From: Bryobacterales bacterium
GTDB taxonomy: Bacteria; Acidobacteriota; Terriglobia; Bryobacterales; Bryobacteraceae
Assembly: GCA_003162425.1 (NCBI GenBank)
Contig: PMOK01000116.1
Location: 1 to 41,880 of the forward strand
Reading direction: 5' to 3'
DNA length: 41,880 nucleotides
The notes under the pieces are model-generated. The model made no database searches. It saw nothing but the letters and a program-made list of their open reading frames with translations, and was not told where the DNA came from. Positions 8,393 through 17,383 of the stretch are shown here, piece after piece (position 1 is the first letter of the stretch; each line of letters starts with the position of its first letter). A program made the translations under genes and the position numbers.

Positions 8393-10905
8393 TAGGTAAG
8401 ATCGAACTTTTCGTGATGCAGCAGCGGATCGGCACGCACCAGCACGGGGCGGCGCAGAATCTCTTCCAGCTCCTCGAGATATTTATTCTGATTCGACTTG
8501 AGCAGCTTCGCGACGTCCGGATGCACGCGTAGCATGGCGTCTTTTCCTTCCACGGTGGAGGCGATCTTGTGCGCCTCCTGCAGAATTTCTCCGACGATGG
8601 TCTGCACGCTCTTCACGTAACCGGCGCCTTCGCAGTGCGGGCATGGCATGCAGAGCGAGCGCTCCAGACTTTGCTTCACACGCTTGCGCGTGATGGCCAC
8701 CAGTCCGAAATCGTTGAATTGCAGAATTTTGTAGGGAGCGCGGTCGGCGCGCATGGCGTCCTCCAGCGTCTGCATCACTTTTTGGCGGTTCTTGCGCTCG
8801 TCCATATCGATGAAGTCCACCACGATGATGCCGCCCAGGTCGCGCAGCCGGACCTGGCGCACGATCTCCTTCACCGCTTCGGTGTTGGTTTTCACGATAG
8901 TGTCTTCCAGACGATTGGACCGCCCAACGTACTTGCCGGTGTTTACGTCGATCGCCACCAGCGCCTCGGTCTGGTTGATAACGATGTATCCTCCCGATTT
9001 CAGCCAGACCTTGGGGCGCAACGCTTTCTCGAGTTCGGCTGTGATATTGAACGCGTCGAAGATCGGCGCGGGACGCGTATAAAGCTTGACGCGCGGCACG
9101 AGGCTCGGATGGAAACGCTGCACGAAGCCCAGTATCCGTTCGTAGAGATCTTCGTTGTCTACCCAGACGTCCTTGAATTCCTCAGTGAACTGATCGCGCA
9201 ACGTGCGCTGGACGATGTCGAGATCGTGATGCAACAGCAGCGGCGCGGGCCGTTTTTCGGCCTTTTGCCGGATGTCCATCCACAGATTGGCGAGGAAGTT
9301 CATGTCGGAGGCGATATCTTCTTCGCTCTTGCCTTCGCCAGCCGTCCGGACGATGAAGCCGCCAGGAACGCCGGCGTGATGGATTTGCAGAATCCGCTTC
9401 AGGCGCTGGCGTTCTTCGTCGCTGGCGATCTTGCGGGAAACACCGGTGTGCTCCACGGTCGGCATATACACTACGTATCTGCCGGGCAGTGCGATGTGCG
9501 AGGTGATGCGTGCGCCCTTCTGGCCGAGCGGTTCCTTGGCGATCTGGACGATGATCTCCTGGCCTTCCTTGAGCAGTTCGCTGATGGATGGCGTGGGGGC
9601 CCGTTCCGGCCGTTCCGGCCTTCCCGCGCCGCGGGACGGCTCGGGCCTCGAAACGCGCGCCTCCGGTGGCGCACCGGTTGGAGCAGCAGTTTCGCCGCGG
9701 CGTTCTTGCTCCACTCTTGGGTCGGTACCGGCACCGCCGCCACCGCGCATCTTGCGCCGCATGCGCCGCGGCATGCGATGTCCGTAGCGTCCGCCCTGCT
9801 CGCGGACTTGCGCGGTCAGTTCCTGCACGGGAGCCGGTGGTTCTGGAGAGATCGACGTTTCCTCGGAGGGAGCTTCGCTAGGCTCGGCCGACTGATCCTG
9901 GGCAGCTTCAGTTTCTATCTCGTCACTGACCGGCGGTTCCTCGTCCGCCTGTTCCTCGAATGCGTCCTCCGGCTCGGCCGGTTCGTCCTCCAGCGAAGTT
10001 TCCGCCGTCGTTTCGAACTCAGCTTCCTGGTCTGGCGCGGCGACTTCAACGGGGGGCTCAGCAAACGGCGCTTCTGCGGCCTGAGCGGCATCCAAAGTCG
10101 CTTGGGCTTCGATGTCAGCTTCTACTTCAGCTTCGATCTCGGCTTCATCGGGCGGACTTTGCAAACTACGAACTTCCTCTTCCTCAGCGTCGTCGAGAGG
10201 CGCGATGTTCGCACGCGTGTACTTGGCCAGCGATTCGCCCGGAAGCACGGAAAACGAGTCAGACCCGCCGCTCGGCGCAGCCTGCTCCTCGCGGGATTCC
10301 ACAAGTGGCGGCGTTTCCACGGGCCTCGGCCCACGCGGCCCTTCATATCTGGATTCACTAGGCCTGGATTCGCCCCTGGATTCACTGGATGCGTATTTCG
10401 ATTCCGGGAAGCCACGGCCCCGGCTGCGGCGCCGGCGAGATCGTCCTCGACGGTCACGGCCATCATCGTCGGAGCGTTTCGGAGGAGCAGAGGGGGCTGC
10501 CTCAAGCGGCTCGACGCTCGATTTAACTTCTGACTCCGTGCCCGCGGCAGGTTCTTCTTCCGCACGGGAAACCTCCCGCAAACTCGCCGGAGGACGGCTC
10601 TCACGCTCCCGGCGCGGTTCATCTCGACGTGAATCATCGCGACGCGGCTCGGGCAGGCCGTCGAAATCCTCTTCGGCTTCTTCGAAAAAGTCCGACACAT
10701 ACAAGAACGTGTCGCGTTCCAGGCCCAGGTCGACAAAGGCGGATTGCATGCCCGGTAAGACCCGTGTTACGCGGCCCTTGTGAATGCTGCCCGCGAGCGA
10801 ATATTCATTGGCCCGCTGGAAAAACACTTCCACCAGTTGGTCGTCCTCAAGAATGGCCACCTTTGTTTCGTGGCGATTCGATGAGATCACCAGTTCCTTG
10901 CTCAT
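8392..10905 (-). CDS. rng: Ribonuclease E/G family protein with a giant insertion in the S1 domain
   Basis: This 837-residue protein is an endoribonuclease for RNA turnover and rRNA 5'-end processing. The N-terminus (1 to about 80) begins the S1 domain: KELVISSN, then GSIHKGRVTRVLPGMQSAFVDLG. From about 83 to 437 comes a low-complexity stretch rich in Glu, Pro, Ser and Arg. The rest of the S1 domain and the catalytic core resume at SISELLKEGQEI. Catalytic metal ligands are the Asp of VAIDVNTG (653) and of VVDFIDM (697, 700). The zinc-link is CPHC (755/758). It lacks the long degradosome C-terminal arm of E. coli RNase E. ATG 10905 has AAGGAG 5 bp upstream. It lies downstream of rodA across 274 bp, so it may have its own promoter. 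Confidence 0.94.
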   Translation of the reverse strand: MSKELVISSNRHETKVAILEDDQLVEVFFQRANEYSLAGSIHKGRVTRVLPGMQSAFVDLGLERDTFLYVSDFFEEAEEDFDGLPEPRRDDSRRDEPRRERESRPPASLREVSRAEEEPAAGTESEVKSSVEPLEAAPSAPPKRSDDDGRDRRGRSRRRRSRGRGFPESKYASSESRGESRPSESRYEGPRGPRPVETPPLVESREEQAAPSGGSDSFSVLPGESLAKYTRANIAPLDDAEEEEVRSLQSPPDEAEIEAEVEADIEAQATLDAAQAAEAPFAEPPVEVAAPDQEAEFETTAETSLEDEPAEPEDAFEEQADEEPPVSDEIETEAAQDQSAEPSEAPSEETSISPEPPAPVQELTAQVREQGGRYGHRMPRRMRRKMRGGGGAGTDPRVEQERRGETAAPTGAPPEARVSRPEPSRGAGRPERPERAPTPSISELLKEGQEIIVQIAKEPLGQKGARITSHIALPGRYVVYMPTVEHTGVSRKIASDEERQRLKRILQIHHAGVPGGFIVRTAGEGKSEEDIASDMNFLANLWMDIRQKAEKRPAPLLLHHDLDIVQRTLRDQFTEEFKDVWVDNEDLYERILGFVQRFHPSLVPRVKLYTRPAPIFDAFNITAELEKALRPKVWLKSGGYIVINQTEALVAIDVNTGKYVGRSNRLEDTIVKTNTEAVKEIVRQVRLRDLGGIIVVDFIDMDERKNRQKVMQTLEDAMRADRAPYKILQFNDFGLVAITRKRVKQSLERSLCMPCPHCEGAGYVKSVQTIVGEILQEAHKIASTVEGKDAMLRVHPDVAKLLKSNQNKYLEELEEILRRPVLVRADPLLHHEKFDLT

Positions 10906-11179
10906 GAAAACTCCTTACTGTTTCATGGGCGAGAACAGCCGATCAAGAGAACGGAGGGACTCTTGCCAAGCCTCGAACCGGGTGATCCAGGGGACCGTTG
11001 TCCCGGCCTGCTTGACCTCAAAATCTTTGGGCCTCTCGGAGCGGAGATGCTATTCTCAACACCCTTTGAGGCGCTCGACCAATACACCAGGGAATCCAAG
11101 GACTTGGGGACCCGCGGTGAGAAAGATCGAACTTACTTACCCTCAATCTTCTTGAAAGCCGGCCATGTCTCGACCCGCT
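10906..11179. other. Gap between rodA and rng without a clear gene
   Basis: No complete gene is visible. On the minus strand a 44-codon frame with no start of its own is open from 11049 down to a TAA at 10915-10917, 10 bp before the rng start. It reads like protein (ERPKDFEVKQAG, WQESLRSLDRLF) and could be the tail of a lost gene, or chance. No convincing -35/-10 pair stands out, although a promoter or leader for rng would be expected here. Confidence 0.4.
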
Positions 11180-12271
11180 TTAGTTTACAAACCGCCGGAG
11201 CCGCACGTTATTCACCAGCCCCAGCATCAAAAATGCCGCCAAAATGTTCGAGCCGCCGTAACTCATCAACGGCAGCGGAATGCCGGTTACCGGCATCCGT
11301 CCAACCACCATGCCTACGTTCACCAATACGTGGAACAATAACACCGTTGCGATGCCCATGCAGATATACATGCCGGCCCGATCTGGAGCCGTTTGAGCGT
11401 TCTGCACAATTTGCATGAGCAACAAGAAATACAGACCAAGTACCACAATTACGCCAACAAAACCGTGCTCCTCCGCGAAAGCTGAAAAAATAAAATCCTT
11501 GTGCGGCACCGGCAGGAAGCGGCCCTGCGTTTGGGTGCCCTTGGTAACGCCTCTACCCCACAGGGCTCCCGAGCCCACCGCGATCTTCGACTGAATCACC
11601 TGGTAGCCCGATCCTTTAGGGTCCTGATTCGCATCCAGAAAACTCACCAGCCTGGCTTTTTGATAATCCTTCAACACAAAAAAATATCCGACCGGCATCA
11701 CCAACGCGACGATCACCAGAATCGCGACCGCATACTGCCATCTCAGACCAGCCACGAAAATACCCGCGGCTAGAATCGGAAGATAAGTGAGAGCCGTACC
11801 GAGATCGGGCTGGAGCATCACCAGCGCCATCGGCAGGCCCACCAACCCTCCCAGCTTCAAGAGATCGAGCAATTCCAGCCGCTCGGTCTTCAGCTCGGTC
11901 ATGTACCGAGCCACCAATAATACTATTACTAGTTTAACGAATTCCGACACCTGAAGATGTAGGCTTGTAGTGCCGATCCAACGCCTGGAATGGAAAGCGG
12001 TCATCCCGAACGCGAAAGTCCCGATCAGGGTAGCCACTGAGAGGCTGTACAGAATGGGAATCTGTCCGAGCAGAGTGTGGTAATCGATCAACGTGGCAAA
12101 CCACATGGCGATGAACCCGGCGAGAATCCACACCACCTGCTTCCACCACGCGCCCGCCCAAGCGGTATCGTGTGTTGCGCTGAAAATCTGCAGCACGCCG
12201 AGCGAGCAAATGGCCGAAGCCAGAATCACCATCGGCCAATCGAAATCGCGAAGTGAGCGGTAGCCTTGCAT
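11180..12271 (-). CDS. rodA: RodA, SEDS peptidoglycan glycosyltransferase of the elongasome
   Basis: This 363-residue integral membrane protein has about ten hydrophobic helices. Conserved SEDS motifs are present: SRRWIG, QPDLGTALTYLP (with the essential Asp), GSGALWGRG, PVPHKDFIFSAFAEEHGFVG and PLPLMSYGGSN near the end. RodA polymerises lipid II into glycan strands together with PBP2. The ATG lies one base after the mrdA stop (TAACATG), so the two partner enzymes are encoded as a coupled pair. It is the last gene of the mreBCD-mrdA-rodA cluster. Confidence 0.97.
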   Translation of the reverse strand: MQGYRSLRDFDWPMVILASAICSLGVLQIFSATHDTAWAGAWWKQVVWILAGFIAMWFATLIDYHTLLGQIPILYSLSVATLIGTFAFGMTAFHSRRWIGTTSLHLQVSEFVKLVIVLLVARYMTELKTERLELLDLLKLGGLVGLPMALVMLQPDLGTALTYLPILAAGIFVAGLRWQYAVAILVIVALVMPVGYFFVLKDYQKARLVSFLDANQDPKGSGYQVIQSKIAVGSGALWGRGVTKGTQTQGRFLPVPHKDFIFSAFAEEHGFVGVIVVLGLYFLLLMQIVQNAQTAPDRAGMYICMGIATVLLFHVLVNVGMVVGRMPVTGIPLPLMSYGGSNILAAFLMLGLVNNVRLRRFVN

Positions 12272-12272
12272 G

Positions 12273-14186
12273 TTAGGGATTGGCAGGCTCCGAAGCAGCG
12301 GTAGGAGTGAGAAGCCGCGGGATGCCGGCGATCTGAGGCCGCGGCTCGCCCAGCCTGACCTTTTTGTCGAAGTAGGCTTTCAGGACGTCGCGCACGATGG
12401 GCGCCACCCAGGGACCTTCCTCGCCGTTTTCCCACAGCGCTGCCACCACGATCTCCGGATTGTCGCGCGGAGCGAAGCCGACGAACCAGGCGTTGGCTTT
12501 CATGTTTTCGCCGGCGGCCTTGGCGCTCTTCAGCACTTCGCGCGAAGCGAGTTGGGCGGTACCGGTCTTGCCACAGACCTCAATGCCGGGGATCCGGGCC
12601 CTGCCGCCAGTACCACCTTCGTTTACGACGCCGTACATTCCGTCAATGACCTTCCGGATATTATCCGGATTGAATTCCACGCGCCGCGCCGGAGGTATCG
12701 GAGTTTCTTTGGTCATATGCGGCTGAAACCACATGCCACCGATGGCGAGTCCGCCAACGTAATTGGCGAGCTGAATGGGCGTTACCGTGGTCGCACCCTG
12801 TCCGATGGCCACCGAGATGGTCTCACCCGCATACCACTTCTCGCGGAAATTCCGGATTTTCCATTTCGTGGATGGCACAATTCCTTCGGCCTCGTGCGGC
12901 AGATCGATGCCGGTCTTGTGTCCGAGACCGACCTTATCCGCATACTCGGCGATGCGATCGATCCCCAATCTGTTGCCGACGTTGTAGAAGAAGACGTCGC
13001 AAGACTGCACGATCCCCTTGTGCAGCTCCACGGTGCCATGGCCACCCTTCAGATGGCAGGCATAGTAGTGGTTGTAGAATGTCGCGCCGCCTGGGCAGTG
13101 GATGATGAAGTTGTCGTTGATGACGCCGGTTTCGAGGCCGGCCAGCGCCATCATGGGCTTGAAGGTCGATCCTGGCGCCTGCTGGGCTTGAATGGCGCGA
13201 TTCAACAGCGGATGGTCCTTGTTATCGATTAGTTCCTTCCAGTCTTTTGACCGTATTCGGCTGGCGAAGAGATTGGGGTCGAACGCCGGGCGGCTCACCA
13301 TCGCCAACACTTCGCCATTGCGTGGATCGATGGCCACCACGGCGCCGCGGCGATTCTCCATGGCCAGTTCGGCGACTGCTTGCAGATCAAGATCGATAGT
13401 GAGCTGAAGGTTCTTACCCGGAACCGCCTCTTTGTCCTTGTCCTCATCCTCCGGCAACCGGCGCTGGTTTCCGAAACTGTCCACTTCCACGCGGCGCTGC
13501 CCGTCCACGCCCATCAGAGTGTCATTGTATTGGCGTTCAATACCATCCTTGCCGATGACATCGCCCTGGTGGAAACGCGCGAATTCGGGGGTGTTGAGTT
13601 CCACTTCGCTAACTTCGCCCACATACCCGATAGCGTGGGCGGCCAATCCGTCGCGCGGATACAAACGCCGCTGCACGTGAATCACTTCGAGCTCGGGAAA
13701 AGTGTCGGGATCTTTATGCGATTCGACGAAGGCCAGCTCGGCGGGCGTCAGCTCATCCTTGATCATGATGGGCTCGTATTGCGGCGCGCCGCGGGTCTGA
13801 AACCGGTGCACGCGCGCCACCAGTGCGTCATAGTCCAGGCTCAGGCCTTCGGCGATCGGCTTCAAATGCTCCATCTTCAAGTCTTCGCGCGAGAGAAACA
13901 GGCTGAACGAGGAATGGTTATCGACGATCACACGCCCGTCGCGGTCCAGAATCTTGCCGCGCGGCGCAAGCACTGGAATGGACTTGATGCTATTTCGCTC
14001 AGCGCGCTCCTGGTACACTTCCGGGTACCGGATCTGCAGGTCCCAGAATCCAGTCACCAGGAACAGAAATATAGCCACCATCACGTACTGAAAGAAGGCG
14101 ATTTTGCCGGAAGCGAACTTCGTATCGTCGCGCAGCAAACGGTTTGCTGATAGTTGCCGTTCTTCTTCGCGATCGGGATGTGTCAC
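12273..14186 (-). CDS. mrdA: Penicillin-binding protein 2 (elongasome transpeptidase)
   Basis: This 637-residue class B PBP has a single membrane anchor (about 30-48), a dimerisation/pedestal domain (about 50-230), then the transpeptidase domain. The active-site motifs are STFK (nucleophile Ser340, Lys343), SCD (395-397, the PBP2 form of SxN) and KTGT (540-543). It cross-links new side-wall peptidoglycan in partnership with RodA. The start is GTG at 14186; no in-frame ATG precedes the anchor and the ribosome site is weak. Only 8 bp upstream lies an inverted array of a 7-bp repeat, so translation initiation could be affected by that structure. A 100-bp gap separates it from mreD. Confidence 0.96.
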   Translation of the reverse strand: MTHPDREEERQLSANRLLRDDTKFASGKIAFFQYVMVAIFLFLVTGFWDLQIRYPEVYQERAERNSIKSIPVLAPRGKILDRDGRVIVDNHSSFSLFLSREDLKMEHLKPIAEGLSLDYDALVARVHRFQTRGAPQYEPIMIKDELTPAELAFVESHKDPDTFPELEVIHVQRRLYPRDGLAAHAIGYVGEVSEVELNTPEFARFHQGDVIGKDGIERQYNDTLMGVDGQRRVEVDSFGNQRRLPEDEDKDKEAVPGKNLQLTIDLDLQAVAELAMENRRGAVVAIDPRNGEVLAMVSRPAFDPNLFASRIRSKDWKELIDNKDHPLLNRAIQAQQAPGSTFKPMMALAGLETGVINDNFIIHCPGGATFYNHYYACHLKGGHGTVELHKGIVQSCDVFFYNVGNRLGIDRIAEYADKVGLGHKTGIDLPHEAEGIVPSTKWKIRNFREKWYAGETISVAIGQGATTVTPIQLANYVGGLAIGGMWFQPHMTKETPIPPARRVEFNPDNIRKVIDGMYGVVNEGGTGGRARIPGIEVCGKTGTAQLASREVLKSAKAAGENMKANAWFVGFAPRDNPEIVVAALWENGEEGPWVAPIVRDVLKAYFDKKVRLGEPRPQIAGIPRLLTPTAASEPANP

Positions 14187-14193
14187 GAAACCC

Positions 14194-14280
14194 GTTTCTC
14201 GTTTCTCGTTTCTCGTTTCTCGTTCGCGTCACCCAGCAGTCCGGATTTTAACGAGAAACGAGAAACGATGAACGAGAAAC
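14194..14280. repeat. Inverted array of a 7-bp repeat (GTTTCTC x4 / GAGAAAC x4)
   Basis: Four perfect GTTTCTC units fill 14194-14221. After a 31-nt spacer, four GAGAAAC units fill 14253-14280, one of which has two changes (GATGAAC). The two arms can pair over 28 bp. The array fills the mreD-mrdA gap. On the minus strand, where the genes run, no T run follows, so it is not a normal terminator. Confidence 0.88.
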
Positions 14281-14286
14281 GTCTTT

Positions 14287-14820
14287 TTATGCTGCTACCT
14301 TCAGTTTATCCAATATGTGGAACAAGGGCAGGGCTACCGCTGCATTTAGGAGCCCAAAAAGCAGCGTTTGCTGCGGGTCGAAGATCATCGCTTCCCCAAG
14401 CAGGGCGCGCGCCAGGACCCAGTAAAAGAACTGGTGGAAAAAATAGAAGAAAAAACTCAGGATGAAAGTTACAATCGGGTTCTCCACATCGAATCGCTGG
14501 CTGACGGAGGCTGCGAAGTAGCCCACCAGGGTCTTTACGATGCCGAACATGCCGATGGGTTGATGGGACAAGGAATCCTGCACCAAACCTATCGACATGC
14601 CATAGAAAACAGAGGCTATCGGCCCCCGGCGGCCCAGGGCGAAATGAACCGTGATGAGCAGCGGCAACTCCAGATACGACAAGAAAGAGACGAACCTTGG
14701 CACATACACCTGGAAGAGAATGGCGATCAGGGGGATGATGATCAGCCAGACGAGCCGGAGACGGTCGGACTGGTTCTTGCGGGAGGGGCTGGTAAGCAGG
14801 CGTTCTGTGTACTCGCTCAT
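14287..14820 (-). CDS. mreD: MreD, rod-shape membrane protein
   Basis: This 177-residue protein has five or six hydrophobic segments, including LVWLIIIPLIAILFQVYVP, the polar-centred GMSIGLVQDSL motif typical of MreD, and a long aromatic helix (FILSFFFYFFHQFFYW). MreD is the small membrane partner of MreC in the elongasome. Its ATG overlaps the mreC stop by four bases (ATGA), showing translational coupling. Placement between mreC and mrdA is the usual order. Confidence 0.93.
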   Translation of the reverse strand: MSEYTERLLTSPSRKNQSDRLRLVWLIIIPLIAILFQVYVPRFVSFLSYLELPLLITVHFALGRRGPIASVFYGMSIGLVQDSLSHQPIGMFGIVKTLVGYFAASVSQRFDVENPIVTFILSFFFYFFHQFFYWVLARALLGEAMIFDPQQTLLFGLLNAAVALPLFHILDKLKVAA

Positions 14821-16163
14821 TGATTGCCGGACGGGGGACGGCTAGGCGGCACACCACTGCCGGGAGGTTTCGCGGGTTTCTCGGTTTTGGGAGCCGGGGG
14901 CGGAACGGCGTCAGGATCGGCATCCGTCGGATCGGTAACTAGAATGGGGGCGGTGGGGCGCGGTTTTGGCTTGGGGGGAGCAGGCGCGGAAGCGGTGGAT
15001 GGCACTGATGCCTTCGCCGGAGCGTCCGCTGCGGCGGCAGACCCAGGTTTGGGTTGCGCTTCCTGCCGGTCGCGGCTCGGTTGCGTTCCGCTCGGTGGGG
15101 GCGGGTTGGTGGCCGCGGGCGTGGAGGCTCGGATGCCCTGAATCTTCGTAAAATCGGGAGCCACAAACCCTTCACCGAACCCGCGATGCTGCGCTTCTCC
15201 GGATTGCTTGTACTGCTCGCGGAGGCGGTCGGCGTCGGTGGTCAGCACCGAGGATTGTCCGGTGGGCTGCGGGACTTCCCCGGCGCTTTCCGTGGGAGCC
15301 GGCAGAATTTTGTAACCCGGCGTCGCACTCTCGCTATCCGGAATCTGAAGATGCTCGCCCTGCAGCATGATCAACACTTCTTCCACGCCGCCTTGCATTC
15401 CGCTAGGGGTCAGGTAGATTTCTTTGAAGGTCTTGCCGTTATGAACGCTGGTGACTTGCCCCACCGGGAAGCCTCGCGGAAAGATGCGATCGTCGCCGGA
15501 AGTGTAGAACCATTCGCCCTCATCCACCTTCTCTTCATTTTGCGCGTAATCTACCAGGCACTTGGTTTGGCCCAGCCCTTTGAGGGTGCCGCGCACACGA
15601 TTCTTTTGTGAAATCACGCCCGCGGCGAAGGTCGGATCCGTAACCAGCATCACCAGCGACGCCATGGGATAGGCATCCACAACTTTGCCGACGATGCCGT
15701 CCGGTGTCACTACCGCCATGCCGCTTTCGATTCCACTGGTAGAACCACGATCTACGAAGACCACTTTGGAGTTGGCGCCGGTCCCGTTTCCGATGACGCG
15801 AGCGGCAACGGTTTTCGAAGGCGAGTGCGCCTGGAACACGCTCAGAGCTTGAGCGCGGTCCGCGGTAGACAGCTCGGATTTCAGATAATGATTCTCGATT
15901 TTGAGCTGCCCGTTTTCATGCTGCAGTTTTTCGTTCTGGCTGCGCACGCCCAGCAGGACGAAATAATCCTCTACGAAGCCCCAGGTGTAGCGGCGGACCA
16001 GCTCGAGGCCTTGCTCCACGGGCGTCACGGCCGTGACTGCCCAGACCCGGATGAGAGGAACATCCTTGTTGCTCTTCACCTGGTAAGCAATCAGCAGCAA
16101 CTGCGCCACAATCACGATCAGCAGGACCGTGAGGTTGCGGTAACGGCTGAGGAAAAAATCCAT
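14817..16163 (-). CDS. mreC: MreC, rod-shape-determining protein with a long Pro-rich tail
   Basis: MreC has a short cytoplasmic N-terminus, one membrane helix (LTVLLIVIVAQLLLIAY), a coiled coil (QNEKLQHENGQLKIENHYLK) and the two beta-barrel MreC domain (AARVIGN, DRGSTSGIESGMAVVTPDGIVGKV, YTSGDDRIFPRGFPVG). It scaffolds PBP2 in the periplasm. From about residue 275 the chain is a Pro/Ala/Lys-rich tail of roughly 170 residues absent from short MreC proteins. A GTG in frame at 16184 would add seven residues, but it lies inside a palindromic repeat, so I prefer ATG 16163. No strong Shine-Dalgarno sequence is seen for either. It is coupled to mreD by an ATGA overlap. Confidence 0.93.
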   Translation of the reverse strand: MDFFLSRYRNLTVLLIVIVAQLLLIAYQVKSNKDVPLIRVWAVTAVTPVEQGLELVRRYTWGFVEDYFVLLGVRSQNEKLQHENGQLKIENHYLKSELSTADRAQALSVFQAHSPSKTVAARVIGNGTGANSKVVFVDRGSTSGIESGMAVVTPDGIVGKVVDAYPMASLVMLVTDPTFAAGVISQKNRVRGTLKGLGQTKCLVDYAQNEEKVDEGEWFYTSGDDRIFPRGFPVGQVTSVHNGKTFKEIYLTPSGMQGGVEEVLIMLQGEHLQIPDSESATPGYKILPAPTESAGEVPQPTGQSSVLTTDADRLREQYKQSGEAQHRGFGEGFVAPDFTKIQGIRASTPAATNPPPPSGTQPSRDRQEAQPKPGSAAAADAPAKASVPSTASAPAPPKPKPRPTAPILVTDPTDADPDAVPPPAPKTEKPAKPPGSGVPPSRPPSGNQ

Positions 16164-16176
16164 AACCCAAATCCGG

Positions 16177-16222
16177 GCGTTCACACGAGTGTGAACGCGG
16201 CACGCATGAGTGCGTGCGCCAC
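16177..16222. repeat. Double-hairpin palindromic repeat, family A copy 2
   Basis: Hairpin one is GCGTTCACAC / GTGTGAACGC with loop GA. Hairpin two is GCACGCA / TGCGTGC with loop TGAG, followed by GCCAC. Compared with copy 1, the first stem differs at several positions but every change is matched on the opposite arm. The element lies between mreB and mreC, beginning 2 bp after the mreB stop. Confidence 0.88.
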
Positions 16223-16223
16223 G

Positions 16224-17249
16224 TTATTCGATGGCGACTCTACGCAATAGTTTGAAATCTGTTAACATCTTGCCGGTTCCTAGCACTACGCTTGCTAGCG
16301 GGTCCTCCGCGATGGACACTGGCAACCCTGTCTCTTCGCGAATACGCCTATCTAAATTTTTCAACATTGCACCGCCTCCGGTCAAAACGATGCCGCGGTC
16401 GCTAATGTCGGCGCTGAGCTCGGGAGGCGTCCGCTCCAGCGCCACGCGGATGGCGTTCATGATTGTTGCTACGCATTCTCCCAACGCTTCGCGGATTTCG
16501 CTGTCGTCGATGGTGAGCGTCTTGGGCACGCCTTCAATCAAGTTGCGGCCCTTGATTTCCATGGTCAGCGGCTTGTCCAAGGGAAAGGCCGATCCCACCT
16601 GAATCTTGATAGCCTCGGCGGTGCGTTCTCCGATCAGCAGATTGTACTTGCGTTTCAGGTATTGCATGATGGCGTTGTCCATCTCGTTGCCGGCCACGCG
16701 CACAGAGCGCGAGTAGACAATTCCTGAGAGCGAAATTACAGCCACGTCCGTAGTACCGCCGCCGATGTCCACCACCATGTTGCCGGAGGGCTCCGTCACT
16801 GGAAGGCCCGCGCCGATGGCCGCCACCATGGCCTGTTCCACCAAGTGAACTTCGCTGGCTTTGGCGCGATAGGCCGAATCGATGACCGCGCGTTTTTCCA
16901 CCTGCGTGATTTCGCTGGGGACGCCGATGACAATTCGTGGATGCACCAGCACTTTGCGTCCGTGCGCTTTCTGAATGAAGTAATTCAGCATGCGCTCGGT
17001 GACCTTGAAATCCGCGATGACGCCGTCTTTCATGGGACGGATGGCCACGATATTGCCGGGAGTGCGGCCCAACATCTCCTTGGCTTCTTTGCCCACCGCT
17101 TCCACTTCTCCATTGTTCTTGTTGATGGCCACGATGGAGGGCTCATTCACCACGATGCCCTTGCCTTTCGCAAACACCAGCGTGTTGGCGGTACCGAGGT
17201 CGATCGCAAGATCGGAGGAGAACAGACTAAAGAGCGAGCGAATGTTCAT
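16224..17249 (-). CDS. mreB: MreB, actin-like rod-shape protein
   Basis: At 341 residues this is standard length. It has the actin-fold ATP-binding motifs DLGTANTLVF (phosphate 1), VVDIGGGTTDVAVIS (phosphate 2) and IVLTGGGAML (adenosine), plus IRPMKDGVIADF typical of MreB. The N-terminal MNIRSLFSLFSSD is amphipathic and suits membrane binding. It polymerises under the inner membrane and positions the elongasome encoded by the following genes. It is the first gene of the cluster. A TTGACT hexamer about 90 bp upstream (17340-17345 on the plus strand) could be a -35 box, but no good -10 accompanies it. Confidence 0.97.
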   Translation of the reverse strand: MNIRSLFSLFSSDLAIDLGTANTLVFAKGKGIVVNEPSIVAINKNNGEVEAVGKEAKEMLGRTPGNIVAIRPMKDGVIADFKVTERMLNYFIQKAHGRKVLVHPRIVIGVPSEITQVEKRAVIDSAYRAKASEVHLVEQAMVAAIGAGLPVTEPSGNMVVDIGGGTTDVAVISLSGIVYSRSVRVAGNEMDNAIMQYLKRKYNLLIGERTAEAIKIQVGSAFPLDKPLTMEIKGRNLIEGVPKTLTIDDSEIREALGECVATIMNAIRVALERTPPELSADISDRGIVLTGGGAMLKNLDRRIREETGLPVSIAEDPLASVVLGTGKMLTDFKLLRRVAIE

Positions 17250-17383
17250 TTTGAGGCATCGGGGGCTGTATTACACCCACATTCCGGTTATCAGAGGTGA
17301 TGGAGGAGGCGCTCGGACAGTCCTATGAAAGGGTAACATAGTCAAGCACCTGGCAGCAATTTTTGTGGGCCGGAAAGCTTAAC

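Noticed and set aside
7496..8395. 299-codon plus-strand frame opposite the rhodanese gene
   Set aside because: It is the mirror of a well-supported sulfurtransferase with an intact CRIGER loop.
8569..10533. 654-codon open frame on the plus strand opposite rng
   Set aside because: It lies entirely antisense to a gene with clear RNase E/G motifs; its composition is the complement of the insert and core codons, and no domain is recognisable.
10963..11418. 151-codon plus-strand frame across the rodA-rng gap
   Set aside because: Its second half is antisense to the conserved end of rodA; no ribosome site or recognisable motif supports it.
12270..13232. 320-codon plus-strand frame opposite mrdA
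   Set aside because: It is a shadow of the penicillin-binding protein gene, which carries all three active-site motifs.
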